NCBI GenBank assembly: GCA_964439265.1
Contig: CAYTOA010000009.1
Coordinates: 21,360 to 85,359, forward strand
Direction of reading: 5' to 3'
DNA: 64,000 nt
Source of the DNA: JAGVPT01 sp964439265
GTDB taxonomy: Bacteria > Bacteroidota > Ignavibacteria > UBA10030 > UBA8401
In this document: positions 25,564 to 35,355 of the stretch, piece by piece
How positions within the stretch are numbered: the first letter of the stretch is position 1
Layout: every line of letters starts with the position of its first letter
The notes under the pieces: model-generated
The model's input: only the letters and a program-made list of their open reading frames with translations
Databases searched by the model: none
What the model was told of the DNA's origin: nothing
Position numbers and translations under genes: made by a program

Positions 25564-27675
25564 TTACTTCATCAACAACATTTTCTTTGTGACAACGTAA
25601 TTCGCAGCGCCCTTCGACTCAGCAACGAGTCTGTAGAAGTAGATACCGCTGGCAACCGATGTACCATGGTTGTTCGTTCCATTCCAGGTCACTTTGTAGT
25701 TTCCTGAAACGATCTCGCCGCTGGTCAGGGTCTTTACCAGTTCGCCGAGAATGTTATACACATTCAACTGGATCGTCGACGCAGTCGGAATTGAGAATTC
25801 GATATTCGTCGTCGGGTTGAACGGGTTCGGATAGTTCTGGCTTACCGCAAACGTCGACGGGGTATTCTGATTTACAACTTTCACGCCCGTCGGGAAGAAT
25901 CCGAGAGCCTTCTGCAAAAGAGCCACGGTGTATTTTGCGTTGTGCATGCCGCCGCTTCCATCGCTCGTCACAAAGGCGTACGTATACAGATTTCGGACAA
26001 GATCCGGCCTATTATAGACCGCGACGCTGTCTGCGTGGTTCGAATCTGTTATCGGCTGACCGGTAGTGGCGTCGATCGGCAGTTTGGCTTTCAGTTGAGC
26101 TATTAACCCAGCGATCTCTGTCTGAACTCCTTCGACCTTTCCATTGTGATCGTAATCGTAGCTTGCTTTGATGTCATCAAATTTCTGGATCTGCGGTCCA
26201 TGGCAAGTTTTGCACGCATCGACGCGGTCGTGCATAACGCCCGTACCAGCCGTATCTTGCATCGTCAATGTGTGATCGCCTCCAGGCATATGGCAGGTCA
26301 CGCAAGCGTCTGCAACACCGGTATGAGTCGTTAAGCCGGTGAGGCTGCTGTCTCCGTACTGGTACGCATTCTGACCCATGAGCATATCGGTTTGCGGGTT
26401 GCCGTGCGGACCGTAGTGGCTTGAGAAGCCATAGTAAGGAGCATTTGACGTAACCTTTGTAGCAACATTATTTCGTGACCGATGGCAATTCATGCAAAGC
26501 TGACCGACACCGCCTGATTGGATGTGGAATCCGTTCTTAAGTGTATCGACGGATACGGTTCTCAATTGATTCGGATTCGCAGCGCTGTGCGGATCATGGC
26601 AAACTGAGCAGGTGATAGGATAACTTGCATCAGAAGCTGCACTCCAATTGGGGTCCGACGCAGGCTTGCCGTCTGATACCCATTTCACAAATGCGCTGCC
26701 GCTATGGCATGGGAAGCAGCTCGCCGAGACCGCATCTTTTCCCGCAAGTGGCATCGTCGCGTGATCGGACATTGCCCAATACGTTCCAGAGACATGTCTC
26801 GGGGGGGCATCGTGGCAGGATTGGCAAACACCTGCATCCAACGAGCGGCCAATTTTCGAAATATCTCCATTGTGATCTTTTCCAGGTCCATGGCAGCTCT
26901 CGCAGCCAATGGTTGACACTGAAACAAGCGGTGCATAACTTCTCGCCATCACATTGTAAATCGAGGTGTCACCATTGTTAATTAAATAGCTGGTTCCGGA
27001 TTTCGTCTTTCCCTTAAATGCTGTTGTATCCCATCCGAGGGAGTGAGCGGCGTATCCAAAATTTCCATTGTTCGCTGTAAGGTCGTATCCAGTCGTGTGA
27101 CATTTCCAGCAGCTCGCTGAATAAGTTCCTTGACCGAATGCATTGACTTCTAACTGTCCCATGATTCCTTGCTTGTAGATCAAGGCATGGTCCGTGGTTT
27201 GCCATCCGGTATTGTTTGAAGAATGGCAGGTTCCGCATGAGAGGCCGGAGGTATTCGGATTTCCAAGATATGTACTAACCCAGAATGTATCCTGATCCGA
27301 TACCGCTCCGCCGTTCACCGAAACTTTAACAATATAGGTCCCGGTGGAGTCTGCCGTGAAGCTTGAAGATTGTTTACTCAAGCTGTCCATTACTGCATTG
27401 GAGCCGGTCGGCCGAGAAACAAACGACCATGCGAACGACGTTACCGCTGTCGCACCGGAGCCTGTCGTATCTGCATACACATACGCTCTTGCTCCTTTAC
27501 CGAACACCTTCAGACCCGTCGTCGCCATATTGGCGCTCTTGCCTATGGCCGCCAGTTTTCCGGGCGACATCGGCACTACTGTCAACTTCACTGCTTGCGC
27601 CATTGTTTCCATCGACATAAATGCGAGGAAGCAACAGACAAGAAGTGCTCTCAAAATGTTATCAAATCTTTTCAT
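25564..27675 (-). CDS. Secreted nine-haem c-type cytochrome with T9SS sorting domain
   Basis: A 703-residue protein with a signal peptide (about 1-26, ending AQA), an Ig/PKD-like region (about 35-135), and nine CxxCH haem-binding motifs from Cys147 to about residue 492. After these comes an unusual region with a DYDHNGKVEGVQTEI stretch. A type IX secretion (T9SS type A) C-terminal domain (about 610-703) contains the YPNPFNP motif and the closing KKMLLMK. The protein should be exported through the inner membrane, receive haem in the periplasm and then cross the outer membrane through T9SS. Its physiological partner is not visible. It could be an octahaem nitrite reductase or tetrathionate reductase relative, but no catalytic CxxCK is seen. 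Confidence 0.88.
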   Translation of the reverse strand: MKRFDNILRALLVCCFLAFMSMETMAQAVKLTVVPMSPGKLAAIGKSANMATTGLKVFGKGARAYVYADTTGSGATAVTSFAWSFVSRPTGSNAVMDSLSKQSSSFTADSTGTYIVKVSVNGGAVSDQDTFWVSTYLGNPNTSGLSCGTCHSSNNTGWQTTDHALIYKQGIMGQLEVNAFGQGTYSASCWKCHTTGYDLTANNGNFGYAAHSLGWDTTAFKGKTKSGTSYLINNGDTSIYNVMARSYAPLVSVSTIGCESCHGPGKDHNGDISKIGRSLDAGVCQSCHDAPPRHVSGTYWAMSDHATMPLAGKDAVSASCFPCHSGSAFVKWVSDGKPASDPNWSAASDASYPITCSVCHDPHSAANPNQLRTVSVDTLKNGFHIQSGGVGQLCMNCHRSRNNVATKVTSNAPYYGFSSHYGPHGNPQTDMLMGQNAYQYGDSSLTGLTTHTGVADACVTCHMPGGDHTLTMQDTAGTGVMHDRVDACKTCHGPQIQKFDDIKASYDYDHNGKVEGVQTEIAGLIAQLKAKLPIDATTGQPITDSNHADSVAVYNRPDLVRNLYTYAFVTSDGSGGMHNAKYTVALLQKALGFFPTGVKVVNQNTPSTFAVSQNYPNPFNPTTNIEFSIPTASTIQLNVYNILGELVKTLTSGEIVSGNYKVTWNGTNNHGTSVASGIYFYRLVAESKGAANYVVTKKMLLMK

Positions 27676-28130
27676 TGTATTCTCCAGGTTTCAATGTTTT
27701 AGAAATCCTCTCACACGCCAAAGCCCTAAACCCTGCCTTTTTGTGTGTTATGAAGGATCTAGTATCGATTTATAGTTACAATATTTGTGCCACTACTGAT
27801 TCGTATAATCCAGGCTGGGGGACATCCAAAACGTCTCAATAAACAGAAAATTCAACGTTTACCATTTCAACAATTTGCCTTTTCCTAGAAATAGCGCCGC
27901 AAATTTCCAGAAAAGTGGAAAAAGGGCGAAGGCGGGCTGTTGTGGTGCAATCGGGGCAAATAGCTGGTCTTTCTTCAAAAGGGAGGCTGAACGGAGAGTT
28001 CGGGGATAGAAAAGGCATAAATAAAAAAGGTGCGAAAAACCGGTTTTCGCACCTCTCTTGCCCTCTTACTTTGGGAACTGACTGTCAGATAAGATCAGAG
28101 AATTAGGCCGTTTGATCTCTATACTTCCCC
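27676..28130. other. Intergenic region, 455 bp
   Basis: The start side of the cytochrome gene (its promoter must lie here) and the end of the barrel gene at 28131. I see no gene. A 60-codon open stretch at 27836-28018 has no features. The terminator near 28021-28053 is listed separately. Confidence 0.5.
28021..28053 (-). terminator. Terminator of the FadL/PorV-like gene
   Basis: GGTGCGAAAA/TTTTCGCACC stem (28029-28038 with 28044-28053) followed on the minus strand by TTTTTTATTTATG. It lies about 80 nt after the stop of the barrel gene at 28131. Confidence 0.8.
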
Positions 28131-29600
28131 TCAGAACCTATAAGAAATAGTCAGATCAATATTCGTAGTCGAAATGCTTTCGTCCGTTCGGGAAGGATCG
28201 ACCATCGTTGCATCGCTGTAATTGTTATGGTATGTTTTGAATGACCCGAACATTGCCGCAACATCGAACATCACATTATTCTGCAATAAAACGCCCGCAC
28301 CCGCCGTAAAGGTTGTCTGACCGAACGATGACGGGTCGCCGGAGTAGGCTGAGGGTTTAAATGAATAGCCCGCCCTCACCCGAAATTCGGTCTTTGGAAT
28401 TTCAAATTCTCCGCCCACAGCATAGTTGAGCGTCGAGCGGAACTCTTGTTTCAGGAAGTTATTCTTGCTCTCAAGCTCACTGTTGTCGGTCCATTGAATT
28501 TGCGTCCAATCGGTGTACTCGATCTGCCCCGACAACAACAGCCCTTCAAACGGGGAGTATGAAGCGCCGGCCCCAAACACCCACGGCGACGTCAGGCCAT
28601 AATTGGTATTAAAATCGTTAGCCAAAAAGTATCCCGTTGTGTCATCAAATGCGCTTTGCCCGGCCTCCGAATATTTCTCGTGGACAGTCATAGAAGTCGG
28701 CGTCTTGATCGTGAGGCCAAATCGTGCAATGTCCTCGAACCTGTACATAAATCCAAACATGACATTCACCCCGTTCAATTCGCTGGTGAGCGTGTTGTCG
28801 TAATTGAACGCGCTGAATTCTCTATATAACGAGTCAGGAAGTACATTTCCGGACCCATCGTAGAACCGTGTCGGGTCGTTGTATATGTTGTGTGCATCAG
28901 TCTCGGAATAATTCCGATCGTAATTGTACGTGCCGTTAATGAGATTGATCGTCATCCCGAATGATAGATCTTTATCGATGTCGATCGCGCCGGAAAACGC
29001 CCATGTTCCGATACTGCCGCTCTCCTGCACGTTGCCTCTCTGCTGCACGTTCTTTTGGATTGGAGTATAGCCATTTGAATTGATCAAATACGTTTGGAAA
29101 GGGATATCATAAGGATCATTATTAGGATCATTGCTATAAAGCGATGATATGATAGAGCTTTTTGGATTGAAGCCGTTGAATGCAAGTGCCGTGGTATAAT
29201 TGTTGACCCTGTTGTACCCGGCAGCGAACACCAGGCTTCCACGCGAAGTAGGTACGGGAAACACGAATCCTACATCATCCAGCGCCGTACTCGTATTGGT
29301 CGCCGTCTGCGACGTTCCAAAGAACGCTGCGTTGTTTGAATAATTAGTATTAACGATGCCTCCCGTGAACTCGAGCCTCTTCATCTGCGCCAAACCAGCC
29401 GGGTTCCAAAAAGTAGCGCTGTAGTCATCCGAAACACCGATATAAGCTCCCCCCATGCTTTGTGCTCTGGAGCCGACTCCAAATCCCACTGAAGAAAAAC
29501 GGAGGGCGCCATCGGCGGATTGCGATTGAGCAACGGATGTACGGAGCGTCAATAATCCGAAAATAAGAATGATGGATTGTGTAATGCGATTTGTTTTCAT
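28131..29600 (-). CDS. FadL/OmpP1 or PorV-like outer-membrane beta-barrel protein
   Basis: A 489-residue barrel protein with a signal peptide (about 1-25, ending SVAQS). The mature N-terminus carries GVGSRAQSMGGAYIGVSDD followed by ATFWNPAGLAQ, the hallmark of FadL/OmpP1- and PorV-type proteins in the FCB group. Alternating aromatic strands and a C-terminal YRF end fit an outer-membrane barrel. PorV-type members act in T9SS, while FadL members import hydrophobic compounds. The neighbouring T9SS cytochrome makes a PorV-like role possible but unproven. It stands alone on its transcript. Confidence 0.82.
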   Translation of the reverse strand: MKTNRITQSIILIFGLLTLRTSVAQSQSADGALRFSSVGFGVGSRAQSMGGAYIGVSDDYSATFWNPAGLAQMKRLEFTGGIVNTNYSNNAAFFGTSQTATNTSTALDDVGFVFPVPTSRGSLVFAAGYNRVNNYTTALAFNGFNPKSSIISSLYSNDPNNDPYDIPFQTYLINSNGYTPIQKNVQQRGNVQESGSIGTWAFSGAIDIDKDLSFGMTINLINGTYNYDRNYSETDAHNIYNDPTRFYDGSGNVLPDSLYREFSAFNYDNTLTSELNGVNVMFGFMYRFEDIARFGLTIKTPTSMTVHEKYSEAGQSAFDDTTGYFLANDFNTNYGLTSPWVFGAGASYSPFEGLLLSGQIEYTDWTQIQWTDNSELESKNNFLKQEFRSTLNYAVGGEFEIPKTEFRVRAGYSFKPSAYSGDPSSFGQTTFTAGAGVLLQNNVMFDVAAMFGSFKTYHNNYSDATMVDPSRTDESISTTNIDLTISYRF

Positions 29601-29970
29601 AGATCTCCTCCGCTTCCTGATCCCTTCCGTCTCCGCGATCCTAACCGGTCCTTCGCATGGCTTGTGCCGGTGCAGCTAGAGTGTTGCCCGTTGTCCTGCT
29701 GCGATCGGTTGTCGTTCCGCTCGCTGAAAGAGCGGAGGCAGCCGGAGGGGCGGTGCAGTAGTTATTGTAGTGGTTGTGGTGACTGTTGTTGCGTATTTAC
29801 GTGTTAAAAAAATTAACTTTCCGTATCAAATGCGGCTCATCAAGTACGGTGGCGCGATTCTTGCTCGAGTCAACAATAGCGGCACCATTCTCTTGGTTTC
29901 AAAAGCATCCGCCATTGATCCGCTCCACTCTCATGTGCAAGATCCTCTCTCGCAAGCCTGAATTCTTCGG
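29601..29970. other. Intergenic region, 370 bp
   Basis: A spacer between the lipoprotein gene end and the barrel gene start. It contains a CCGCTCGCTGAAAGAGCGG hairpin near 29715. I see no gene. Promoter elements for the barrel gene should lie here but none is convincing. Confidence 0.4.
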
Positions 29971-30927
29971 TTACCTCCCCCTGCCGCCCCCGGACCTTCC
30001 ACCTCCGCCGCCTCCGCCACGACTCCCGCCGCTGCTTCGACCACCGCCGCTCCAACCGCCGCCACTGCTTCTCCCGCCTGAGCGCTGCGGGGAGGAATAG
30101 TGAGGAGTTCCTTGGCGACCTGATTGTCTTCCCTGTGAGCCGGCTACCCGCGTCGGCTGCATTCGACCCCTTTGTTGGTAAGATTGACGGACGCTGGTTG
30201 CGTTCCGCACCGGGTTATTCGTATTTCTTCTTTGGCTTGCCGACTGCGTCTGGTCAGCCACTCTGTTGCGATTCCCAGAAGTCACGGTCGATGCTTTCGC
30301 CCTCTGCCACCACGGAACTTCCTGCCGCGAACGCGTTTGGGACGCAACTGCTGTGCCGGCAACAGGCACAGTCGAAGTTCTTGCTCGAGATGAAACTGTG
30401 CCGCCTGCATATGGGACGCCTCCCCGCGAACCCGCTGCTCCTCTGCCTCCGAAGTAGCCGATTCCGCCCCTCGTGCTGCCTATCGTTCTTGTTCTACCCG
30501 CAAAGTACCCTCGACCGTGCTCGCCGCGATAGCCTCGATATCCAAATCCTCCGCCGTAATACGGCCAATAACCGTAGCCCCAGCCCCAATACGGAGAATA
30601 TCCAGTCCAGTACGGACCTGGGTACCAACACTGGTCATACCATGGATCGTAACAAATGTTCGATCCCCAGATATAAGCGGGGGGACAGTAATAATCGAAC
30701 GATGCGCGGTAATTCGACTCGCGATAATCATCGTCGGAAAAATAGTTCGCTCCTGTGGTGTCGTTCGAACTATTTGTCGAATCGTTGTATACATAATCGT
30801 CGCCGCTGTCCCGGCCGACAGAACTTCCTTCGCTCATGCTTTCCATATGAGTGTAACATCCGGCAAAGAAAAACCCGGCAGCCGGAATAAACAGCAAAAT
30901 ATTGAACAGGCTTCGTAGTGTTTTCAT
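29971..30927 (-). CDS. Low-complexity lipoprotein with Tyr/Trp-rich and Gly/Arg-rich regions
   Basis: A 318-residue predicted lipoprotein: a signal segment ending FFAGC (Cys24). The mature chain has three zones: an acidic Asp/Ser/Asn-rich start (about 25-75), a Tyr/Trp/Gly-rich part with PPAYIWGS and PYWGWGYGYWPYYGGG (about 76-135), and a long Arg/Ser/Gln/Gly tail ending in SGGGRGR. No enzymatic domain is visible. I do not recognise the family. It may be a structural or adhesive envelope component. It could be co-transcribed with the barrel gene at 31008 (80 nt upstream). Confidence 0.75.
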   Translation of the reverse strand: MKTLRSLFNILLFIPAAGFFFAGCYTHMESMSEGSSVGRDSGDDYVYNDSTNSSNDTTGANYFSDDDYRESNYRASFDYYCPPAYIWGSNICYDPWYDQCWYPGPYWTGYSPYWGWGYGYWPYYGGGFGYRGYRGEHGRGYFAGRTRTIGSTRGGIGYFGGRGAAGSRGGVPYAGGTVSSRARTSTVPVAGTAVASQTRSRQEVPWWQRAKASTVTSGNRNRVADQTQSASQRRNTNNPVRNATSVRQSYQQRGRMQPTRVAGSQGRQSGRQGTPHYSSPQRSGGRSSGGGWSGGGRSSGGSRGGGGGGGRSGGGRGR

Positions 30928-31007
30928 AGTTTTGATTCCTTCCTCCTTCTGAGGTCGTCATTACTAACAACACCCTGAAGGACAGCATCATTCCCGCGAT
31001 TCCGATC

Positions 31008-31784
31008 TTACAGCGCTCTTACATATTCCACTTCGATCGTTCTGTTTCCAATTGAAACGTTGTTTTGATTCCTTACGAGATTCTTCAGGTCGCATCCTAG
31101 CGTGAACCCGTTACCCCATGACCAGCGCAAGCCTGCATTCAAGTACCCTCTCCCTTTGCCGACGACGCCGATATTATCATTCAGCCCAAAGTCATACTCG
31201 GAAAGGAGTGAAATATCGGGGCCCAATGATTTTTCAGCGCCGACAAAAAAGTCCAGATTGCTGTTCCCGTCCTTGTTCTCAAGACTGTAATTTGTTCCGC
31301 CATGGATGCTCAGATTACCCATGAAAGCATAATTCTTGCTCGCGGATGCGTAAAATCCCCGCGACTTAATCGTGAAGCGTTGTACGCTATCAATGTACGT
31401 TTCCTTACCCTGTGAGTCAAACCCAAGCGCGATGGCAGGCATCGCCATCGTTTCATCGAACAACCGGAATTTGACGTTCACACCCGGAAGTTTTTGCATC
31501 GTAATATTATCGTGCCCGATGATTCCCGTACCGCCGTACGAAATTCCAAAATTCAGACGATCAAGCGCACCGGCTGTCAGCGCGACCATCATTCCGCCTT
31601 GCTGAAAGAAATCGACATCCATCGCAAATCCTCCGCGCTTCAAAAGTCCCGCAGTCGGCGTATCTATTATATATCGCGGTTCGATGTTAGCGGCATCACC
31701 TGCCGAATTCTGTGCCATCAATGAACATTGAACGATCAACAATGACCAGGTCAATAACAGCTTCTTCAATGATGTTCCTTCCAA
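31008..31784 (-). CDS. Predicted outer-membrane beta-barrel protein
   Basis: A 258-residue protein with a signal peptide (about 1-24, ending SLMAQ) and a mature chain of alternating strands rich in Gly, Phe and Asp. The ANIEPRYIIDTPTAGLLKRG start recalls YjbH-like and other small barrels whose N-terminal 'TPTAG' stretch is conserved in FCB genomes. No catalytic residues are seen. It begins a short minus-strand run with the low-complexity lipoprotein. Confidence 0.7.
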   Translation of the reverse strand: MEGTSLKKLLLTWSLLIVQCSLMAQNSAGDAANIEPRYIIDTPTAGLLKRGGFAMDVDFFQQGGMMVALTAGALDRLNFGISYGGTGIIGHDNITMQKLPGVNVKFRLFDETMAMPAIALGFDSQGKETYIDSVQRFTIKSRGFYASASKNYAFMGNLSIHGGTNYSLENKDGNSNLDFFVGAEKSLGPDISLLSEYDFGLNDNIGVVGKGRGYLNAGLRWSWGNGFTLGCDLKNLVRNQNNVSIGNRTIEVEYVRAL

Positions 31785-31856
31785 TTGGTTAGACGAATCT
31801 TACTTCAATAAGTTTACTGTTGAAGCAATCTAATTCTGGTGCAACGTATGAAAATT

Positions 31857-33302
31857 TCACTCCTTTTTCCATGTTGTGCCGTCTTTTGTATCTTCAAGCA
31901 CAATGCCGAGGGCCTTGATGCCGTCCCGGATCTTATCAGACAGTGCCCACATTTTTTGATTTCGTATTTCCTTCCTCACATCAATGATCAAGTCCGTCAA
32001 TCCTGCCTCGGCAGAACCATCTAAAGCAGCAGATGACGTCGCAGAAAGGGGAAGGCCAAGAATCCCTGAACCAAATTCGTCAAAAAACTTATCGAGTTCG
32101 AGAAGCGTATTCTCCGTCGGCAGCATTCCCGGCTGCAGCCAATCGTTGACATTGGACGCGAGGTCAAAGAGGACTGCGATCGCTTTCGGCGTGTTGAAGT
32201 CGTCGTCCATCGCACCGACAAAGTCGTTTCGAAACGGCTTTAAATCTCTTTCCAATATCCCGAACGATGACGAACGTTTTGCAAAATCAACGGCTTCGTG
32301 CATTCTCCGAACCGTATTCTGGAGTTTTGCAAAGCCCGTCTTCGATGCTTCCAACGCCTGCTCGCTAAAATCCAGCGTACTTCGGTAATGGCTTTGGAGG
32401 ATGAAAAAGCGAATGACGGCAGGTTCGAATTTTTTGAACAGGTCCTTAAGTGTGACAAAATTGCCGAGCGATTTCGACATCTTCTGGCCATTCACCGTTA
32501 CCAGGTTATTGTGGATCCAATACTTGACAAACGGCTTGCCGGTTGCGGATTCGCTTTGTGCAATCTCGCACTCATGATGCGGGAATTGGTTGTCCAGCCC
32601 TCCCCCATGAATATCGAACGTTTCGCCGAGATATTTCATCGACATCGCCGAACACTCGATATGCCACCCGGGAAAACCTTCGCCCCACGGGCTCTGCCAT
32701 CGCATGATGTGCTCAGGCTCGGCCTTTTTCCAGAGCGCGAAATCCTCGGGATTCCGTTTTTCGGTTTTCAATTCCACACGCGTCCCCTCTTTCATATCAT
32801 CGATCGTTCTGCCGGACAGCTTTCCGTAGTTTGCGAACTTCCGGACATCGAAGTAGACGGAGCCGTTCACCTCGTAGGCGTGTCCGTTCGCAAGCAATTT
32901 TTTCACGATCTCGATCTGCTCAATAATATGTCCCGAGGCCCGCGGAGATATATCGGGGCGGAGGACATTGAGGGCATCCATGTCGTCAAAATAGCTTCGT
33001 GTGATCATTTCCGCGATCTGCATCGGGTGGACCTTGTCGAGGCGCGATTGCTTCAGCATCCTGTCTTCGCCGTCGTCGAGTAAATGTCCGACATCGGTAA
33101 TGTTCTGCACGTACAGCACTTTGTTGCCGAGATGACGGAGATAGCGGACGATCACGTCGAACGAAACATAGCTCTTGCCGTGGCCGACGTGCGAATGACT
33201 GTAAACGGTTGGTCCGCACACGTACATCCCGACGTAGCCTTCATAGATCGGTTTGAATTCTTCTTTTTGACGGGTAAGGGTATTGTAAATTGTTAATGGC
33301 AT
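31857..33302 (-). CDS. cysS: Cysteinyl-tRNA synthetase
   Basis: A 481-residue class I synthetase that charges tRNA-Cys. It has a zinc-binding CGPTVY (Cys29), HVGH (38-41, HIGH equivalent), PHHECEIAQS and ECSAMS segments for zinc, and KMSKS at 274-278. Length and motif order are normal. It is one of the informational genes in the window and lies just downstream of the four-helix-bundle fragment. Confidence 0.96.
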   Translation of the reverse strand: MPLTIYNTLTRQKEEFKPIYEGYVGMYVCGPTVYSHSHVGHGKSYVSFDVIVRYLRHLGNKVLYVQNITDVGHLLDDGEDRMLKQSRLDKVHPMQIAEMITRSYFDDMDALNVLRPDISPRASGHIIEQIEIVKKLLANGHAYEVNGSVYFDVRKFANYGKLSGRTIDDMKEGTRVELKTEKRNPEDFALWKKAEPEHIMRWQSPWGEGFPGWHIECSAMSMKYLGETFDIHGGGLDNQFPHHECEIAQSESATGKPFVKYWIHNNLVTVNGQKMSKSLGNFVTLKDLFKKFEPAVIRFFILQSHYRSTLDFSEQALEASKTGFAKLQNTVRRMHEAVDFAKRSSSFGILERDLKPFRNDFVGAMDDDFNTPKAIAVLFDLASNVNDWLQPGMLPTENTLLELDKFFDEFGSGILGLPLSATSSAALDGSAEAGLTDLIIDVRKEIRNQKMWALSDKIRDGIKALGIVLEDTKDGTTWKKE

Positions 33303-33327
33303 TTTTTGAGAGGCTGGATTCTGGGTG

Positions 33328-33624
33328 TTAGCTATTGGGTACTTGGCGCTGGCTTTGCTTGTTTTTGATTGTTGAGATGAAACTGTTAATCATTTTTTGT
33401 TCTTCCGAGAGCAAAAGCAGAATCGGTTCAACCTTTGCCTTGGGGATCAAGCCGAGCTGTTGGGAGATTGTCAATTGTGTTTCAAGTTCAAATGCAGAAC
33501 CAATCGCGATGTACAAAAACCATTTAAAATCCCGTTCGGTGTCTCTGCTGCACCCTTCCGCGATGTTGGATGGAATCGATACCGCCGCTCGTTGAATTTG
33601 CGATTTGAGCCCGTATTTTTCTAT
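33328..33624 (-). CDS. Four-helix-bundle protein (23S rRNA intervening-sequence type), 5' end in the gap
   Basis: The 98 residues after the gap contain AAVSIPSNIAEGCSR, FLYIAIGSAFELETQL and a final helix, the hallmarks of the small four-helix-bundle family first found in insertions of 23S rRNA genes. The start and first helix lie in the unsequenced 33625-33724. The open frame running on into recN is an artefact of the N run. The C-terminal tail (KQSQRQVPNS) is encoded by intergenic-type repeat sequence. Family members occur in many bacteria outside rRNA genes and their role is not settled. Confidence 0.85.
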   Translation of the reverse strand: MEKYGLKSQIQRAAVSIPSNIAEGCSRDTERDFKWFLYIAIGSAFELETQLTISQQLGLIPKAKVEPILLLLSEEQKMINSFISTIKNKQSQRQVPNS

Positions 33625-33724
33625 NNNNNNNNNNNNNNNNNNNNNNNNNNNNNNNNNNNNNNNNNNNNNNNNNNNNNNNNNNNNNNNNNNNNNNNNNNNN
33701 NNNNNNNNNNNNNNNNNNNNNNNN
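33625..33724. other. Assembly gap, 100 N
   Basis: A run of exactly 100 N, the conventional placeholder of unknown size between two contigs. It separates recN (5' part) from the four-helix-bundle gene (3' part). Gene order across it is not proven. Confidence 0.98.
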
Positions 33725-35289
33725 GTGTCCGCTAGGCCGGCGATTTGCGGCAGGTGAGTAATGGTGATGATCTGGTGGAGCCCGGCAAGTTTCTTTAAAC
33801 TCAAACCTACCGCCCGACCGATGCGTCCGCTTACTCCAACGTCGATCTCATCGAAAATAAGCAGCGGGACTTTGTCGGATGCTGCGAGGGCGGACTTCAG
33901 AGCGAGCATGACACGTGAAACTTCCCCCCCCGAGGCTACCTTCGCGAGCGGCTTTACGTCTTCACCGACATTCGTAGAGATAAAGAACTCAACGGCATCA
34001 ATTCCTTTCGACGTTGCATCGTAGTACTCTTTTCCGATCGTTACGTATGCTTCGGCGCTCGGGTCTCCATTCGTCGCAGCGGCAGAGAAAGGAGTATTGG
34101 AGATAGTGACGGAAAATTTCGCATTCATAATTCCAAGCTCCTCAAGCGACGAAACGATCAACTTCTCGATCTTCTTCGCCGCCTCGCGGCGCTTTTCCGT
34201 CAGCTGCTGCGCCGAGGCCGAACAGACTTTGCGTTCTTCCGATACTGAAGAGCCGATCGCGGCCAGCTCTTTTTCAAAATTTGCTGCGAGTAAGAATTCA
34301 TTGCCGATCTTTACGCGGTGTTCAAGGAGAGACTCGATGGTTCCGCCGTATTTCTTCTTCAGCAGCGAGAATTGGCCGAGCCGTTCGCGAATCCGCTCAA
34401 GCTTCTCCGGATTGAATTCAATCTTCGCATTGTACGATTGAATAAATTTCGACAATTCCTCCACGATGATTTCGGCGGACTTTGCCTCTCCGGCCGCATC
34501 AGTGAAAACGGAATCGATCTCCCGCAGCGATTCGATCTGTTTCCATGCAAGGACCAGATTGTCGTGTACCGAAGATTCCCCCTCGTACAAAAGCTGGCTC
34601 AACTGTGAAGTCAGTTCGTGCAGTTTTTCCGCATTTTCCAGCAGCATCAATTCGGATTCGAGCGACGCCTCTTCTCCCGGCTGCGGATGAACTGTGTCGA
34701 TTTCCTTCATTTGGAATTCGTATAGATCCTTCTTTTCCTTCAGCCGATGTTCCTGCTCCTGCAGATTGTGCTTCTTTGCAAAAAGATCGGAGAGCTTTCT
34801 ATAGGATTGACGATAATCCGAGAGAATGCGTTCATCCACGCCGAAATCATCGAGAAAATCGATATGCGTCTCAGGCCGGAGCAATGCCTGGTGGTCGTGC
34901 TGGCCGTGAAGGTCAACGAGCACGTCGCCCGCTTCTTTTAACAGCGCGAGAGGAACGGGGGAGTCATTAATGAAGCAACGGCTTTGCCCTTTTACCGAAA
35001 CTTCCCGCCGGACGATCATTTCGTCCGATGACTCGATGTTGTTGTCTTTCAGGAGGGATTGAATTTTCGGTGAGCCGGAAACATCAAACGTTCCTTCCAC
35101 GATCGCCTTCTCCGCTCCCTTCCGGACAACGTCGGCGCTGGCTCGCTCGCCGAGAAGCAGGCTCAACGCATCGATGAGGATCGATTTTCCGGCACCCGTT
35201 TCGCCGGTGATGATGTTGAGGCTGCGCTCGAACTCAACGCTGATTTCCTCAATAAGGGCATAATGCTTAACGTACAGGGAATGCAACAT
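33725..35289 (-). CDS. recN: DNA repair protein RecN, C-terminus cut by the gap
   Basis: 521 residues of an SMC-like ATPase for double-strand-break repair. The Walker A is GETGAGKS (29-36). The long coiled-coil arms lie in the middle. Near the end come VASGGEVSRVMLALK (signature) and LLIFDEIDVGVSGR (Walker B). The sequence stops at THLPQIAGLAD at the gap, so the last few dozen residues of the usual roughly 560 are missing. The ATG at 35289 is the standard RecN start MLHSLYVKHYALI. Confidence 0.93.
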
Positions 35290-35355
35290 GGAATGAAGTT
35301 ACGCTGAATTTTGGAGAGTTTCAAGCTGCGACAACACGTCATTGTGAAGTCAATT

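Noticed and set aside
27836..28018. A 60-codon minus-strand frame in the cytochrome spacer
   Set aside because: No ribosome-binding site, no domain, and composition like random sequence.
34318..34970. Plus-strand frames opposite recN
   Set aside because: Antisense shadows of the coiled-coil part of RecN.
33328..35289. One long RecN-like gene with an extra C-terminal domain
   Set aside because: The frame passes through a 100-N placeholder; the parts belong to different families.
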